DNA of 64,000 nucleotides from Actinoplanes campanulatus (GCF_014647795.1 NZ_BMPW01000007.1:62001-126000); one strand, 5' to 3'; positions 50,883 through 60,262 are shown, counted from the stretch's first letter. Program-made: numbers and translations. The notes: generated by a model not told the origin, from the letters alone.

Positions 50883-50935
50883 ATTCTTGAAGATCACTCG
50901 TTCACCGCAGAGGAACTTCCCCGCGGGAGGACGAT

Positions 50936-51853
50936 GTGAGTTTCTCGTTCCGGCACGGCGACGTCGCCGTCCACATCACCGTCGAGCCGGAGACCGGCGC
51001 ACACGGCGGATGCCGCCTGCCCGGCTCCGCCGGATCATCCGGTGAGACGATCCTCTACCCACCGCTGCACGCCGACCTGGTGCTGCCGGACACCGACCCC
51101 GGCGACAGCGAGCTGCACTACCGGCCCGGCCTCGGCAGCTGGCGGTCCGGTCTCAGCGAGGGCGAGTTCGCGCGTTACGCCGGTGTCCCGTACGGGCTGC
51201 TCGGCCGGCACCTGGTGATGTTCCTGTGCACCGAGGCGTTCCGCTGCCGCAGCCGCACCATCACGTTCCAGCCGCACCGGCTCTACGCGTTCCTGGCCGG
51301 CCTCGGCTCGCTCTCCGAGTCGACCGTCCGCGGCGGCTGGTTCACCGAACTGGAGGAACAGCTGCACCGCACGCTGCGGCACGGCTGGGTCAACGAGGGG
51401 ACCGGCGGTTCGGGCTTCCTGGTCAGCGGCCGCAGCCGGCAGACCGACGGCTTCCTCGACTCGTCGTCGGAATGCCCGCCGGTGATCACCCTGGAGGCCG
51501 AGTTCGCCAAGTCGGCGCTGCGCTGGATCCCGCTCGACGCCGACACCGTACGCACGCTGGGCCGCCAGTCGTGCCTCGCCCTGGACGTCTACATCTGGCT
51601 CACCCTGGTCGGCACGTACCTCGACGACGCCCGCCAGTTCCCCTGGCCGTCGCTGCTCGCCCGGTTCAGCGCGGCGGGTGAGGACCAGGCCGCCTTCCGC
51701 TCCCGCTTCGAGGCCTGCCTCAACGACATCCGCAGGGTCACTCCACTGCCGCCGGTCACCGCCGACACCCCGGGCATCGAGATCCGCCCGGCGTCGTCGT
51801 GCGTCGGCTCCTTCCATCGTGCGTGGCCCCTCCCCCGCCCGGTCCAGGCATGA
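50936..51853 (+). CDS. Plasmid RepA-like replication initiator homologue
   Basis: A 305-residue protein resembling the plasmid RepA family (RepA_C, PF04796 type). The shared pattern is GVPYGLLGRHLVMFLCTEAFRCRSRTI near residue 83, LYAFLAGLG, then LALDVYIWLTLVGTYLDDARQFPWPSLLARF near 220, and a C-terminal winged-helix segment. In plasmids this protein binds iterons and starts replication. GTG start with GGGAGGA 5 bases upstream. No partition genes or iterons are seen nearby, so it is probably a chromosomal relic or a domesticated copy. Confidence 0.7.
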   Translation: MSFSFRHGDVAVHITVEPETGAHGGCRLPGSAGSSGETILYPPLHADLVLPDTDPGDSELHYRPGLGSWRSGLSEGEFARYAGVPYGLLGRHLVMFLCTEAFRCRSRTITFQPHRLYAFLAGLGSLSESTVRGGWFTELEEQLHRTLRHGWVNEGTGGSGFLVSGRSRQTDGFLDSSSECPPVITLEAEFAKSALRWIPLDADTVRTLGRQSCLALDVYIWLTLVGTYLDDARQFPWPSLLARFSAAGEDQAAFRSRFEACLNDIRRVTPLPPVTADTPGIEIRPASSCVGSFHRAWPLPRPVQA

Positions 51854-51876
51854 TCAACGTCCGGCTGGTCGCGGGG

Positions 51877-51916
51877 GCTGCTTGAAACCGCCCGGTTTCA
51901 GACAGCGCCCACAGCC
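51877..51916. terminator. Palindrome between RepA-like and nuclease genes
   Basis: TGAAACCG-CC-CGGTTTCA (51883-51900) inside a longer imperfect palindrome starting GGCTG and ending CAGCC. It shares the CTGTCTnAAA word (minus strand) with the palindromes at 12792 and 24331. It lies between converging genes and may end both transcripts. Confidence 0.6.
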
Positions 51917-51929
51917 AGCTGAAGGTTTG

Positions 51930-53543
51930 TCAGGAGCGCAACCAGCTGCGGACGGCGAGGGTGGCCCGGACGTCGTCCTCGTTGTAGGTCAGGAGGCGGG
52001 TGGCGGCCGCCTGGTCGCCCTGGCGTGCGGCGGCGTGCCACGACTGGGACTGGAGGCCGCCCGGGTCGGGGTCGCGCCAGGTGTGGCCGGGACCGTGGGT
52101 GGCCATCGCCTTGAGGCCGTGGCCGGCGCGGGAGTCCACGGTGGCGCGGACCAGTGGCAGCAGGTCGATCCAGCGGTCCGGGCCGGCGGGGCCGGACGGC
52201 AGGGGCGGGAAGCGGCGGGCCTGGCGGGGCTCGGGGGCGCCGTAGTGGAAGACCAGCAGGTCGGGGGTCCCGGCGGCCAGTGCGGTGAGACGGTCGAGGC
52301 AGCGGCGGGCGAGGAGTTCCTCGTCCCGGTCGGTGGTCACCCGCGGGTCGAAGTACGACTCGTAGCGGCTCACGCCGTTCGACGTGATCAGCAGGCCCCA
52401 CAGGTAGACACGGTCGTCGGCGCCCCATTCGATGTCGATGTCGACCTCGACGGCGGCCCGGGGGACGTCGGCCCGTTCGCGGCGGCGCACGATCAGGCCG
52501 TCGGCGGCCAGACGGGCGGCGGTCACCGCCTTGCGGAGGCGGAAGGCGCGGGTGCGCAGGTGCGGGACCTCGGTGCCGTACATGCCGGTGAGTAGGGTCT
52601 CCGGGTCGCTGGCGGCCAGGTCTGCCACGGTGTGCACGCCGGCCGCGCGCAGGGCCAGGTATTCGCGGGCGCTCAGGGCGCCGCGGAGGACGGCGCTCAC
52701 GTCCGTACCGGGAAGGGTGTCGACACAGACCGGCGACCAGCGGCAGGTGGCGCACTCGGCCTGGCCGATCGGATCGACCAGCGGAAGCGGATCGCCGGCG
52801 GCGCCGGTACGGCGGCGGGCCACGTCGGCGACCCGGCAGCGGAAGCCGTGTTCGTGGTCGTAGCGTTCCAGGGCACTGCGGGTGGCGACGCCGGTGGTCC
52901 GGGAGAAGGTGCGGAAGGCGGGGGCCGTCAGGTCGTACCAGACGAGCAGCGGATCGCCGGGGCGGTCGTCGCCGCAGATCGCGCCGCGCGGGTGGGTGGC
53001 CTGGTGGCCGCACGCCTCCAGCATCCGCCAGTAGTGGGCCAGCTGGAGCAGGTCCTCCTCGCGCTGTCGCGCGCCGCCGTCGGGCAGGGCCACGGCGTCC
53101 TCGAAGGACGGCGCCTTGAGGGTGCTGGCCAGGGCGTTGTCGAATTTGCGGTCGAGGACGTGGTGGGCCTTGATGTCGGCCGGGTGGTAACCGCCGCCGG
53201 TGTCGCGAAGCAGGATGTCGGGTTTGCCGGTGCGGCCGCCGGCGACGTCGTCGGGGAGCCGGCCACCGGCGATGACGGCCGCGCCGGCCCGCATGGCGCC
53301 GATGGTGGCGCCGATGTGGACGCGTTTGTCGCCGTCGAGGTCGCGCAGGTCGACGTAGCCGGGCAGGTTCAGTGCCGGCCAGGCGGTGAGGACCTCGGTC
53401 TCGAAGTCGACGCCGGTGTCGTAGAGGGCCTGCAACTCGGGCGCGACCGGCAGCACGGGGCGGGGCACGGTGGGGTCGTAGTCGTTGTGCACGGCGCGCG
53501 GGCAGGACTTGGCCGCGTAGCCGCCGAGTAGGAGCGGCCGCAA
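51930..53543 (-). CDS. TM0106-family RecB-like nuclease
   Basis: A 537-residue protein. The N-terminal half has a PD-(D/E)xK-like region (GKPDILLR, then DIKAHH, near residues 105-125) and cysteines (AKSCP at 14; C-x2-C near 270), like Cas4/RecB nucleases with an Fe-S cluster. The C-terminal half is an RNase H-like exonuclease domain (WGLLITSNG, LLVFHYGA, YNEDDVRATLAVRSWL). This matches the TM0106 family. TTG start, 1 base after the stop of the upstream methylase, so the two form an operon. Confidence 0.8.
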   Translation of the reverse strand: MRPLLLGGYAAKSCPRAVHNDYDPTVPRPVLPVAPELQALYDTGVDFETEVLTAWPALNLPGYVDLRDLDGDKRVHIGATIGAMRAGAAVIAGGRLPDDVAGGRTGKPDILLRDTGGGYHPADIKAHHVLDRKFDNALASTLKAPSFEDAVALPDGGARQREEDLLQLAHYWRMLEACGHQATHPRGAICGDDRPGDPLLVWYDLTAPAFRTFSRTTGVATRSALERYDHEHGFRCRVADVARRRTGAAGDPLPLVDPIGQAECATCRWSPVCVDTLPGTDVSAVLRGALSAREYLALRAAGVHTVADLAASDPETLLTGMYGTEVPHLRTRAFRLRKAVTAARLAADGLIVRRRERADVPRAAVEVDIDIEWGADDRVYLWGLLITSNGVSRYESYFDPRVTTDRDEELLARRCLDRLTALAAGTPDLLVFHYGAPEPRQARRFPPLPSGPAGPDRWIDLLPLVRATVDSRAGHGLKAMATHGPGHTWRDPDPGGLQSQSWHAAARQGDQAAATRLLTYNEDDVRATLAVRSWLRS

Positions 53544-53544
53544 G

Positions 53545-55170
53545 TCAGGGCCACTCGCCGGGGCGCAGGGTGCCGCTGGTGAGGCCGTCGCGGGCGCGGG
53601 CGACGGCGTCGAGGCCGAGCGCGCTCAGTTCACGCAGGGCTCTTTCCGCGTCGTCCAGGGCACGGAAGGCGGCACCGTAGCGGCGCTGTTCCTCGAGGTC
53701 CATCTGCGGGATGCGGGAACCGCGGATGTCCGTCCGAAACGTTCCGCTGCCGCTGGTGTTGCGCGCGGCATTGGCGGAGCCGCGCAGGAATCCGCGCAGA
53801 TAGTCGGTGTCCAGTTGATCGCTCGCGGAGGTCGCGGTCCGCTCCCCGATGTCGACGATTCCGGCGCGGGCGAGGTCGGCGATGCGTAGCGTCCCGCCCT
53901 CGATCGATCCGGGTCCGGCGGTGAGATCCGGCAGTGCGGCGGCGATCCGGTGCAGCGCCTGGAGGATCCGCTCGCGGGCGGCGGCGTATTCGCCGGCCAG
54001 GTCGGCCCGGGCCACCGGGATGTGCGCGGCCGGGGTGAGGTCGACGTTCTCGTCCAGCAGATCGATCACCGGTACGTCCACGGCCGGCCGGGGTTCGGCG
54101 GCGAACGGCTCGTCCGGGTCGGCGTGGGTCAGGTCGGTCAGCCGGATCTCGGCGGCCGGGCGCTCGCCGTCGGTGGGGCGGCGCAGCACCCACAGGTGGA
54201 CCGGTTGCGCGTGCGAGGCGACCAGTCCCGGGGGCAGGGCGACGATCTGTTCCAGGACTCCGCCGCGCAGGAGCTCCGATCGGATGCGTTTGCCGGCCCG
54301 GCGATAGGCGACCGAGGGTGGCATCACGAAGACGACCCGTCCACCGGGCGCCGTGTGCGCGTAGCAGTGTTGCAGCCAGGCGAGTTCGCTCTCCGCCTTG
54401 GTGGGGATGCCGAACTCCCATCGCCGGTCGAGCATCAGGCTGTCCCGGCCCCAGTCGGTGAGCCCGGCCGGTGGATCGCAGACGACCAGATCGGCGCGCA
54501 GGCCGGGCCAGGCGTCCTGCTGGAAGGAGTCGCCGATCCGCATCTCCAGTTCGGCTCCGGCGAGGACGGCCCGGGCCCGGGCCAGCCGGGCCGCCGCCGG
54601 GTTGCCGTCCTGGCCGGTGAGGCGGACGCCGGGCCGGTTCACGCAGGCCAGCAGCAGGGAGCCGGCGCCGGCGGCCGGGTCGAAGACGGTGCCGGTGACG
54701 TCGCCGGCCACGTGGGCGACCGCCCGGGCCAGGTGCCTGGTGGTCAGGGCGGCGCCGGAGGCGATCAGGCGCTCGGTGAAGCCGGCGACCACGTCGGCCG
54801 GTGAGGTGGCGGCGGCCATGTCCCGCAGCCGTAGCCGGGACGGTTCGTCGAGCCGCCCCGCGGACTCCCCGGCGGTCAGCAGCTCGGCGATCTCGGCCAC
54901 CCCGGCGGTCATGTCCTCGCCGTACCGGGCGCGCAGCTCCTGCCAGATCAGCACCTCGTCGGAGACGTCGGTGTTCTTGCGCTGGCGGTCGAGCCAGCCG
55001 GTGATCTCGGAGAGGGCGAAGAGCGCGTTGCGGCCGCCGCCGACCGGTTCGGGGAAGTCGGCATGTCGTCGCCGCCAGTTGGAGACCGCGGCGCGGGTCA
55101 CCCCGGCCAGGCGTGCCACCTCCGCGGCGGAGATGAGGCGGCCGTCAGCGCCTGAGGTGGGACCCGTCAC
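53545..55170 (-). CDS. HsdM-like N6-adenine DNA methylase with N-terminal HTH
   Basis: A 541-residue protein. Residues 10-55 form a helix-turn-helix (SAAEVARLAGVTRAAVSNWRRR) like that of MerR or phage regulators. Residues about 140-400 form the methylase: SAM motif FDPAAGAGSLL and catalytic motif VVCDPPAG, where DPPA replaces the usual NPPF/Y. The last 150 residues are helical and could be a specificity-like or coiled-coil part. No HsdS or HsdR is nearby, and a RecB-like nuclease follows after 1 base. Start has no clear ribosome-binding site. Confidence 0.8.
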   Translation of the reverse strand: MTGPTSGADGRLISAAEVARLAGVTRAAVSNWRRRHADFPEPVGGGRNALFALSEITGWLDRQRKNTDVSDEVLIWQELRARYGEDMTAGVAEIAELLTAGESAGRLDEPSRLRLRDMAAATSPADVVAGFTERLIASGAALTTRHLARAVAHVAGDVTGTVFDPAAGAGSLLLACVNRPGVRLTGQDGNPAAARLARARAVLAGAELEMRIGDSFQQDAWPGLRADLVVCDPPAGLTDWGRDSLMLDRRWEFGIPTKAESELAWLQHCYAHTAPGGRVVFVMPPSVAYRRAGKRIRSELLRGGVLEQIVALPPGLVASHAQPVHLWVLRRPTDGERPAAEIRLTDLTHADPDEPFAAEPRPAVDVPVIDLLDENVDLTPAAHIPVARADLAGEYAAARERILQALHRIAAALPDLTAGPGSIEGGTLRIADLARAGIVDIGERTATSASDQLDTDYLRGFLRGSANAARNTSGSGTFRTDIRGSRIPQMDLEEQRRYGAAFRALDDAERALRELSALGLDAVARARDGLTSGTLRPGEWP

Positions 55171-56128
55171 GGCCCGACCCTACACGTTGACCAGCGTTCT
55201 CACGGCGGCGGCGCATAACAGTGTCAACACATCCCCGCCGGTCCTGGCTCCGGGTCCGCTGGGTCAGGACCACACAGACCAGTACGGCCAGGGCCGCGAC
55301 CACGGCCGACGGCGCCAGGTGCTCGCCGAGCAGCAGGGCGGACCAGAGCAGGGTCAGGATCGGCTGGGCCAGCTGGATCTGGCCGACCCGGGCGATGCCG
55401 CCCCGGGCCAGGCCCGCGTACCAGGCGAAGAACGCCAGGAACATCGAGATCACGGTGAGGTACGTGAAGGCCGCCCACGCCGTGGGACCGGCCTGCGGTG
55501 GATGACTCCACACGGCGGCCAGGGTGAGCGGGACGGTTACCGGCAGGGCCACGAGCAGGGCCCAGCAGATGGTACGGGCGCCGCCCAGCTCCCGGGAGAG
55601 GGCGCCACCCTCGGCGTAACCGAGGCCGCACAGGGCGATGGCCGCCAGCAGGTGCAGGTCGGGCGTGGACAGTGTGCCGTGGACGGTTCCGCTGGCGGCC
55701 AGGAAGGTCAGGACGGCCAGCAGCCCGGCGCCACCGGCCAGCCAGAACGCGGGTGGCGGGCGCTCGCCGGCGCGCAGGACGGCCAGCACCGCGGTGGTGG
55801 CCGGGAGCAGGGTGACGACCACGGCGCCGTGCGAGGCGGTCTCGCTCGTCAACGCCAGCGAGGTGAAGAGCGGGAACCCGGCCACCACCCCGGCCGCCAC
55901 GACGGTCAGCCGCCGCCACTGGGCCGCGGTGGGCCGGGGCGCCCGGGTGAGCCACAGGTAGGCCGCGGCGAGGACGGCCGCGCCGACCGCCCGGCCGAAC
56001 GCCACGAACCACGGGTCCAGCTCCTGCACCGCCACCCGGGTGGCCGGCAGGGACAGGCTGAAACCGAGCACTCCCAGGGCTCCGGCTGTTATCGCTCCGG
56101 CCACAGTAGCGTTACTCTTATCCGTCAT
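55145..56128 (-). CDS. EamA/DMT-family transporter
   Basis: A 327-residue protein with ten predicted membrane helices and two EamA repeats, ending in a basic tail (QRTRSQDRR, VMRRRREN). DMT transporters export metabolites or amino acids; substrate unknown. The 3' end overlaps the methylase start by 26 bases. Its ATG (56126-56128) overlaps that of the divergent MocR regulator by two bases; TACTGT at 56134-56139 (minus) lies 5 bases before, so the mRNA is leaderless. MocR-next-to-EamA pairs are common. Confidence 0.85.
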   Translation of the reverse strand: MTDKSNATVAGAITAGALGVLGFSLSLPATRVAVQELDPWFVAFGRAVGAAVLAAAYLWLTRAPRPTAAQWRRLTVVAAGVVAGFPLFTSLALTSETASHGAVVVTLLPATTAVLAVLRAGERPPPAFWLAGGAGLLAVLTFLAASGTVHGTLSTPDLHLLAAIALCGLGYAEGGALSRELGGARTICWALLVALPVTVPLTLAAVWSHPPQAGPTAWAAFTYLTVISMFLAFFAWYAGLARGGIARVGQIQLAQPILTLLWSALLLGEHLAPSAVVAALAVLVCVVLTQRTRSQDRRGCVDTVMRRRRENAGQRVGSGRDGSHLRR

Positions 56129-56140
56129 GGGTAACAGTAA
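56112..56140. promoter_or_regulatory. Back-to-back leaderless promoters with overlapping start codons
   Basis: TACTCT (plus, 56113-56118) and TACTGT (minus, 56139-56134) are -10 boxes facing each other around CATG (56126-56129), which holds both ATGs. GTTACT near 56111 and AGTAAC near 56137 form an inverted repeat, a likely MocR site. Confidence 0.65.
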
Positions 56141-57515
56141 CGCAGCCGATCGGGTCGTCCAAGATCTGCGAGTGCTGGCGGGCACCGCCGCGGCCGGGAC
56201 ACGACTGCCGTCGGTGCGTGAGCTGACCCTCCGGCACCAGGCCTCCCCGGTCACCGTCGCCGAGGCGATCCGGCAGCTCGTGGCGGAAGGGCTGGTGGAG
56301 ACCCGGTCCGGGCGGGGCACCTTCGTGGCGGCCCGCCCCGGCCCGGCCGCGGCACCCGACCTGTCCTGGCAGACGGTGGCGCTGGGCCCCCGGCGGTTCG
56401 GCGAGGAGGAGATGCAGGCGTTACTGGCGTTACCGCCATCCGGCGCGATCCCGCTGTCCGGTGGCTACCTGGACGCCGATCTGCAACCGGCCGCCGCGCT
56501 CGGGGCGGCGCTGGCCCGGGCCGCCCGTCAGCCGGCCGCGTGGCAGCGGGGGCCGGCCGAGGGGCGGGCCGATCTGCGGGCCTGGTTCGCCCGGGAGGCC
56601 GGTGGCGGACTGCGCGCCGACGACATGGTGATCTGCCCGGGCGGTCAGGCGGCGCTGTCGTCGACGTTGCGGGCGCTGACCGAACCGGGCGACACCCTGC
56701 TCGTCGAGTCGCCCACCTATCTCGGGGCGCTGGCCGCCGCCCACGCCGCCGGGCTGCGCGTGGTGCCGGTGCCGGCCGACCACGACGGGGTGCGGCCCGA
56801 CCAGCTGGCGGCCGCGTTCGCCCGCACCGGGGCGCGGCTGTTCTACTGCCAGCCGCTGTTCGCGAACCCGACCGGCGCGACCCTCTCCCTCGCTCGGCGG
56901 CCGGAGGTGCTCGCCGCCGTCCAGGACGCCGGGGCGTTCCTGATCGAGGACGACTACGCCCGCGATCTGGCCATCGACGGTGATCCGCCCGCGCCGCTGG
57001 CGTCGGCCGACCCGCACGGTCACGTCATCCACCTGCGGTCGCTGACCAAGTCGGCGGCGCCCGGGCTGCGGGTCGCCGGGCTCGGGGCACGTGGTCCGGC
57101 GGGCGCCCGGCTGCGGGCCGCCCGGCTGCTCGACGACTTCTTCGTGTCGGGGCCGCTGCAACAGGCCACAGTGGAGTTCGTGACCAGCCCGGCGTGGGGG
57201 CGGCATCGTCGCGGGCTGCGGGCCGAGCTGGCGACCCGGCGGGCGGCGCTGCTCGACGCGCTGCGACGTCATCTGCCCGGCCTGGCGCCGCCGGTGGTCC
57301 CGCGTGGGGGCCTGCACCTGTGGGTGCGGCTGCCGGACGGCGCCGACGACGTGGCGGTGGCCTCGGCCGCCGCTGCCGCCGGGGTGATCGTCTTTCCCGG
57401 GCGGGCCTGGCACGCGGCCGAGCCGCCCGGGCCGTTCCTGCGGCTGACCTATGCGGCCACCGGGGCGGAGACGATGGACGAGGCCGTCCAGCGCCTCCGC
57501 CGGGTGTTGCTCTGA
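56127..57515 (+). CDS. MocR-family (GntR-aminotransferase) regulator
   Basis: A 462-residue MocR protein. The N-terminal GntR winged helix spans about residues 5-70 (RLPSVRELTLRHQASPVTVAEAIRQLVAEGLVE). It is followed by an aminotransferase-like domain with PLP lysine in SLTKSAAPGLRVAG, and FLRLTYA at the end. MocRs control neighbouring transport or metabolic genes through a PLP-linked effector. Two TTA leucine codons (56421, 56430) are unusual in this GC-rich DNA. The gene starts within the start codon of the divergent EamA gene. Confidence 0.88.
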   Translation: MGNSNAADRVVQDLRVLAGTAAAGTRLPSVRELTLRHQASPVTVAEAIRQLVAEGLVETRSGRGTFVAARPGPAAAPDLSWQTVALGPRRFGEEEMQALLALPPSGAIPLSGGYLDADLQPAAALGAALARAARQPAAWQRGPAEGRADLRAWFAREAGGGLRADDMVICPGGQAALSSTLRALTEPGDTLLVESPTYLGALAAAHAAGLRVVPVPADHDGVRPDQLAAAFARTGARLFYCQPLFANPTGATLSLARRPEVLAAVQDAGAFLIEDDYARDLAIDGDPPAPLASADPHGHVIHLRSLTKSAAPGLRVAGLGARGPAGARLRAARLLDDFFVSGPLQQATVEFVTSPAWGRHRRGLRAELATRRAALLDALRRHLPGLAPPVVPRGGLHLWVRLPDGADDVAVASAAAAAGVIVFPGRAWHAAEPPGPFLRLTYAATGAETMDEAVQRLRRVLL

Positions 57516-57620
57516 GCCGGAGCGGGCAGGTAAGCCCGGCGGGCGCGGCAGACGCTCGCGTGGCAGCGGCTCGCGGGGCAGGGCGGTACTGTGCCTAACG
57601 CGTACGATAAATGGGTTTTG
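57516..57620. other. Intergenic spacer with dispersed repeat
   Basis: Contains AGCCCGGCGGGCGCGGCA, identical to a stretch near 3640-3660; a weaker form (CCCGGCGGGCGCGCCG) is near 63820. All follow gene ends. Confidence 0.45.
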
Positions 57621-58973
57621 TCAGGTCCCGCAGAAGGTGCGGTAGGTGCCGAAGTCCGGCGGAGCCGGGGCCGCGTAGCGGGCCAGTTCGGGGCGCTCGT
57701 CGAAGGGTGACGTGACCGCCTCCAGGAGGTGGCGGACCTCGCCGTCGGCCAGCGCTTCCTCGACCAGGTGATTCCGGGGGATGTAGATGGGATTGACCCG
57801 GTTCATCGCCTCGGTGTCGGGGTTCTCGGCCCGCCAGCGGTCGACCCAGTCGCCGGTCTCATCGCCCGCGGCCAGCCTGCGGAAGAACGAGGTGAAATCG
57901 GCCTTCTCGGCGGCCAGATGGGCGAGCAGATCCTCGGCCAGGGGCGCATTGTCGGTCTTGAGGCCCAGCTTGGCGCTCATGCCGGCGATGGTGGCCCGCG
58001 CATAGCGGGTGCGGAACGTCCCCAGTGCCTCGGTGGCCAGGGCGATCGCCTTCTCCTGGTCGTCGTCGAAGAGGGGCAGCAGCGACTCGGCGAGGCGGGC
58101 CAGGTTCCACTGGGCGATCGTCGGCTGGTTGCCGTAGGCGTAACGGCCCGTCTCGTCGATCGAGCTGAACACGGTGGCCGGATCGAAGGCGTCCATGAAG
58201 GCGCACGGCCCGTAGTCGATGGTCTCGCCGGAGATGGTCATGTTGTCCGTGTTCATCACCCCGTGGACGAACCCGGTGAGCATCCACTTCGCGATCAGTT
58301 CGGCCTGCGCGTCCACCACTGCCTGGAACAGCTCCAGCGCGTTCCCGGCGTGGGGATGGTGGCGGGCGATCGCATGGTCGGCGAGGCGGCGCAGCAGGTC
58401 GGCGTCACCGGTGGCGCGGGCGAACTGGAAGCTGCCGACCCGCAGGTGGCTGGCCGCGACCCGGGTGAGGACGGCGCCCGGGGCCAGGTTCTCCCGGACG
58501 ATGCTCTTACCGGTGGCGACGACCGCCAGGGATCGGGTGGTCGGGATGCCGAGGGCGTGCATGGCCTCGCTGATCACGTACTCGCGGAGCATCGGGCCGA
58601 CCGCGGCCAGGCCGTCGCCGCCGCGCGCCCACGGGGTGCGGCCGGAACCCTTGAGGTGGATGTCGCGCCCGTGCAACTCACCGAGCAGCAAGGCGCGGCC
58701 GTCACCGAGGCGCGGGGAGTAGCCGCCGAACTGGTGGCCGGCGTAGCCCTGGGCCACCGGTTTCGCCTGCTCGGGGAGGTTGGTGCCGGTCAGGAAGCGA
58801 ACGCCGGCGGGGGTCTCCAGCCAGTCGGGGTCCAGGCCGAGCTCCTCGGCGAGGGGGCGGTTGAGGATCAGCAGGCGCGGGTCGGGCGGGTCAGCGGCCC
58901 GCCAGGGGGTCGCCATCTCCGGGAAGGTGTCGGCGAAGACGGACGTCAGAGGGATGACGGGGGCGGCGCTCAC
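57621..58973 (-). CDS. selO: SelO-family pseudokinase AMPylator
   Basis: A 450-residue SelO/YdiU protein. It has [29 protein letters not shown] near residue 72, [19 protein letters not shown], and [25 protein letters not shown] near 235. SelO transfers AMP to proteins in redox control. It ends in FCGT, the C-terminal cysteine position that is selenocysteine in vertebrates. GTG 58973 is chosen; TAACCT lies 7 bases upstream and there is no ribosome-binding site, so it is probably leaderless. Confidence 0.92.
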   Translation of the reverse strand: MSAAPVIPLTSVFADTFPEMATPWRAADPPDPRLLILNRPLAEELGLDPDWLETPAGVRFLTGTNLPEQAKPVAQGYAGHQFGGYSPRLGDGRALLLGELHGRDIHLKGSGRTPWARGGDGLAAVGPMLREYVISEAMHALGIPTTRSLAVVATGKSIVRENLAPGAVLTRVAASHLRVGSFQFARATGDADLLRRLADHAIARHHPHAGNALELFQAVVDAQAELIAKWMLTGFVHGVMNTDNMTISGETIDYGPCAFMDAFDPATVFSSIDETGRYAYGNQPTIAQWNLARLAESLLPLFDDDQEKAIALATEALGTFRTRYARATIAGMSAKLGLKTDNAPLAEDLLAHLAAEKADFTSFFRRLAAGDETGDWVDRWRAENPDTEAMNRVNPIYIPRNHLVEEALADGEVRHLLEAVTSPFDERPELARYAAPAPPDFGTYRTFCGT

Positions 58974-59216
58974 CCGATCGAGGTTACGTCGCCGAACTGC
59001 GGGCCGCCCGGCGGCGGCTCGGCCACCGAACCGGAGGGCCCGGATTGTCGTGAGCCGGACACCGCCGCGGTGCGCATTGAGGCTTAACGTGGCGGAGGGA
59101 CTGCCAAATCGGTCACTCGAACGGGCGTTTAGTGGTTCCACGCTGCGGATACGGGGTCGCCGAACCGGCCCGAACACCCGTATGATCCTCCAGCTTTGAG
59201 ATCTAGAGGTGTGTGC

Positions 59217-59609
59217 ATGCGTGAGTTCTCCGTCCCCGAGCGACTGGGCGGCCTCGGCGCGCTCGTCGCGGTGGGGGCGGCGGTCTGGCCGACGGTCACC
59301 GCCCGTACCGGAGCGGGTCTGCCGTGTCCGTTGCGGACGCTGACCGGTGTGCCGTGCCCGGCGTGTGGTCTGACGACCGCCGCCGTGGCGCTGGTGCGCG
59401 GCCAGGTCGAGACGGCTTTCCAGGCCAACCCTCTGATCTTCGGTCTGGCGGCGTTCACCGCCGTCGCCGGTCCGCTCGTGGCGCTGCGTGCCGCGGGCGT
59501 GCTCAAGCCGCCACGCTCGTGGTCGTCCGCGCGACGGCGACAGGTGGGCTGGCTCGCCGGGCTGACCGCCCTGGCGAGCTGGATATTTCAACTGCACCGG
59601 CTCGGATGA
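59217..59609 (+). CDS. DUF2752 membrane protein
   Basis: A 130-residue protein with three hydrophobic segments and the DUF2752 signature [19 protein letters not shown] near residue 38 (three cysteines). Function unknown. ATG 59217 has AGAGG 7 bases upstream. It is 26 bases before the RDD gene and likely co-transcribed. Confidence 0.85.
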   Translation: MREFSVPERLGGLGALVAVGAAVWPTVTARTGAGLPCPLRTLTGVPCPACGLTTAAVALVRGQVETAFQANPLIFGLAAFTAVAGPLVALRAAGVLKPPRSWSSARRRQVGWLAGLTALASWIFQLHRLG

Positions 59610-59635
59610 GCCGACCCCCTACGAAGGAAACGAAT

Positions 59636-60157
59636 ATGAGCTACCCGCCTCCGCCCCCCAACGACCCGTACGGCAACCAGGCTCCGCCGCCCCCGCCCTA
59701 CGGTGGCGCGCCCTACGGTGGCGCCGGTGCCTACGGCGCCCCGGCCGTCAACTACGCCAACTGGGGCCAGCGCGTCGGCGCCTACCTGATCGACGGCATC
59801 ATCGTGGCGCCGTTCAGCATCCTCGCCTCCGTGCTGGGCCAGGGCACCGACGAGAACGGCCTGCCCACGGTCAACGCCTTCTACTGGATCTTCCTGCTGC
59901 TGGCGCTCGTCGTGCAGGGCTACAACCGCTGGTTCCAGGCCGGCAAGACCGGGCAGAGCTGGGGCAAGAAGGCGCTGGGCATCACGCTGGTGGACGCCAA
60001 CACGGGTCAGCCGATCGGCGCCGGCAAGGCGTTCCTGCGTGACCTCGCGCACTTCATCGACGCCATCATCTGCTACATCGGCTTCCTGTTCCCGCTGTGG
60101 GACGCGAAGCGCCAGACCCTCGCTGACAAGATCGTCAGCACGGTCGTCACCCGCTGA
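59636..60157 (+). CDS. RDD-family membrane protein
   Basis: A 173-residue protein with a P/Y/G-rich cytoplasmic N-terminus (about 38 residues), then an RDD domain (NWGQRVGAYLIDGIIVAP, WGKKALGITLVD, FLRDLAHFIDAI, WDAKRQTLADKIVST) with three membrane helices. Function of RDD proteins is unsettled. AAGGA lies 7 bases before the ATG. Followed by a strong terminator. Confidence 0.88.
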   Translation: MSYPPPPPNDPYGNQAPPPPPYGGAPYGGAGAYGAPAVNYANWGQRVGAYLIDGIIVAPFSILASVLGQGTDENGLPTVNAFYWIFLLLALVVQGYNRWFQAGKTGQSWGKKALGITLVDANTGQPIGAGKAFLRDLAHFIDAIICYIGFLFPLWDAKRQTLADKIVSTVVTR

Positions 60158-60172
60158 TTCAGCTGATGGCCT

Positions 60173-60212
60173 GACGGCCCGCCCGGCGCCCGGTTGCGCT
60201 GGGCGGGCCGTC
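60173..60212. terminator. Terminator between RDD and PilZ genes
   Basis: GACGGCCCGCCC (60173-60184) pairs perfectly with GGGCGGGCCGTC (60201-60212), followed by TCGCTGTT. Between converging genes. Confidence 0.75.
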
Positions 60213-60262
60213 TCGCTGTTCGCGTCGTTCTTCCGGGGTACGGCCCCCGCGATCCCGGCTGT

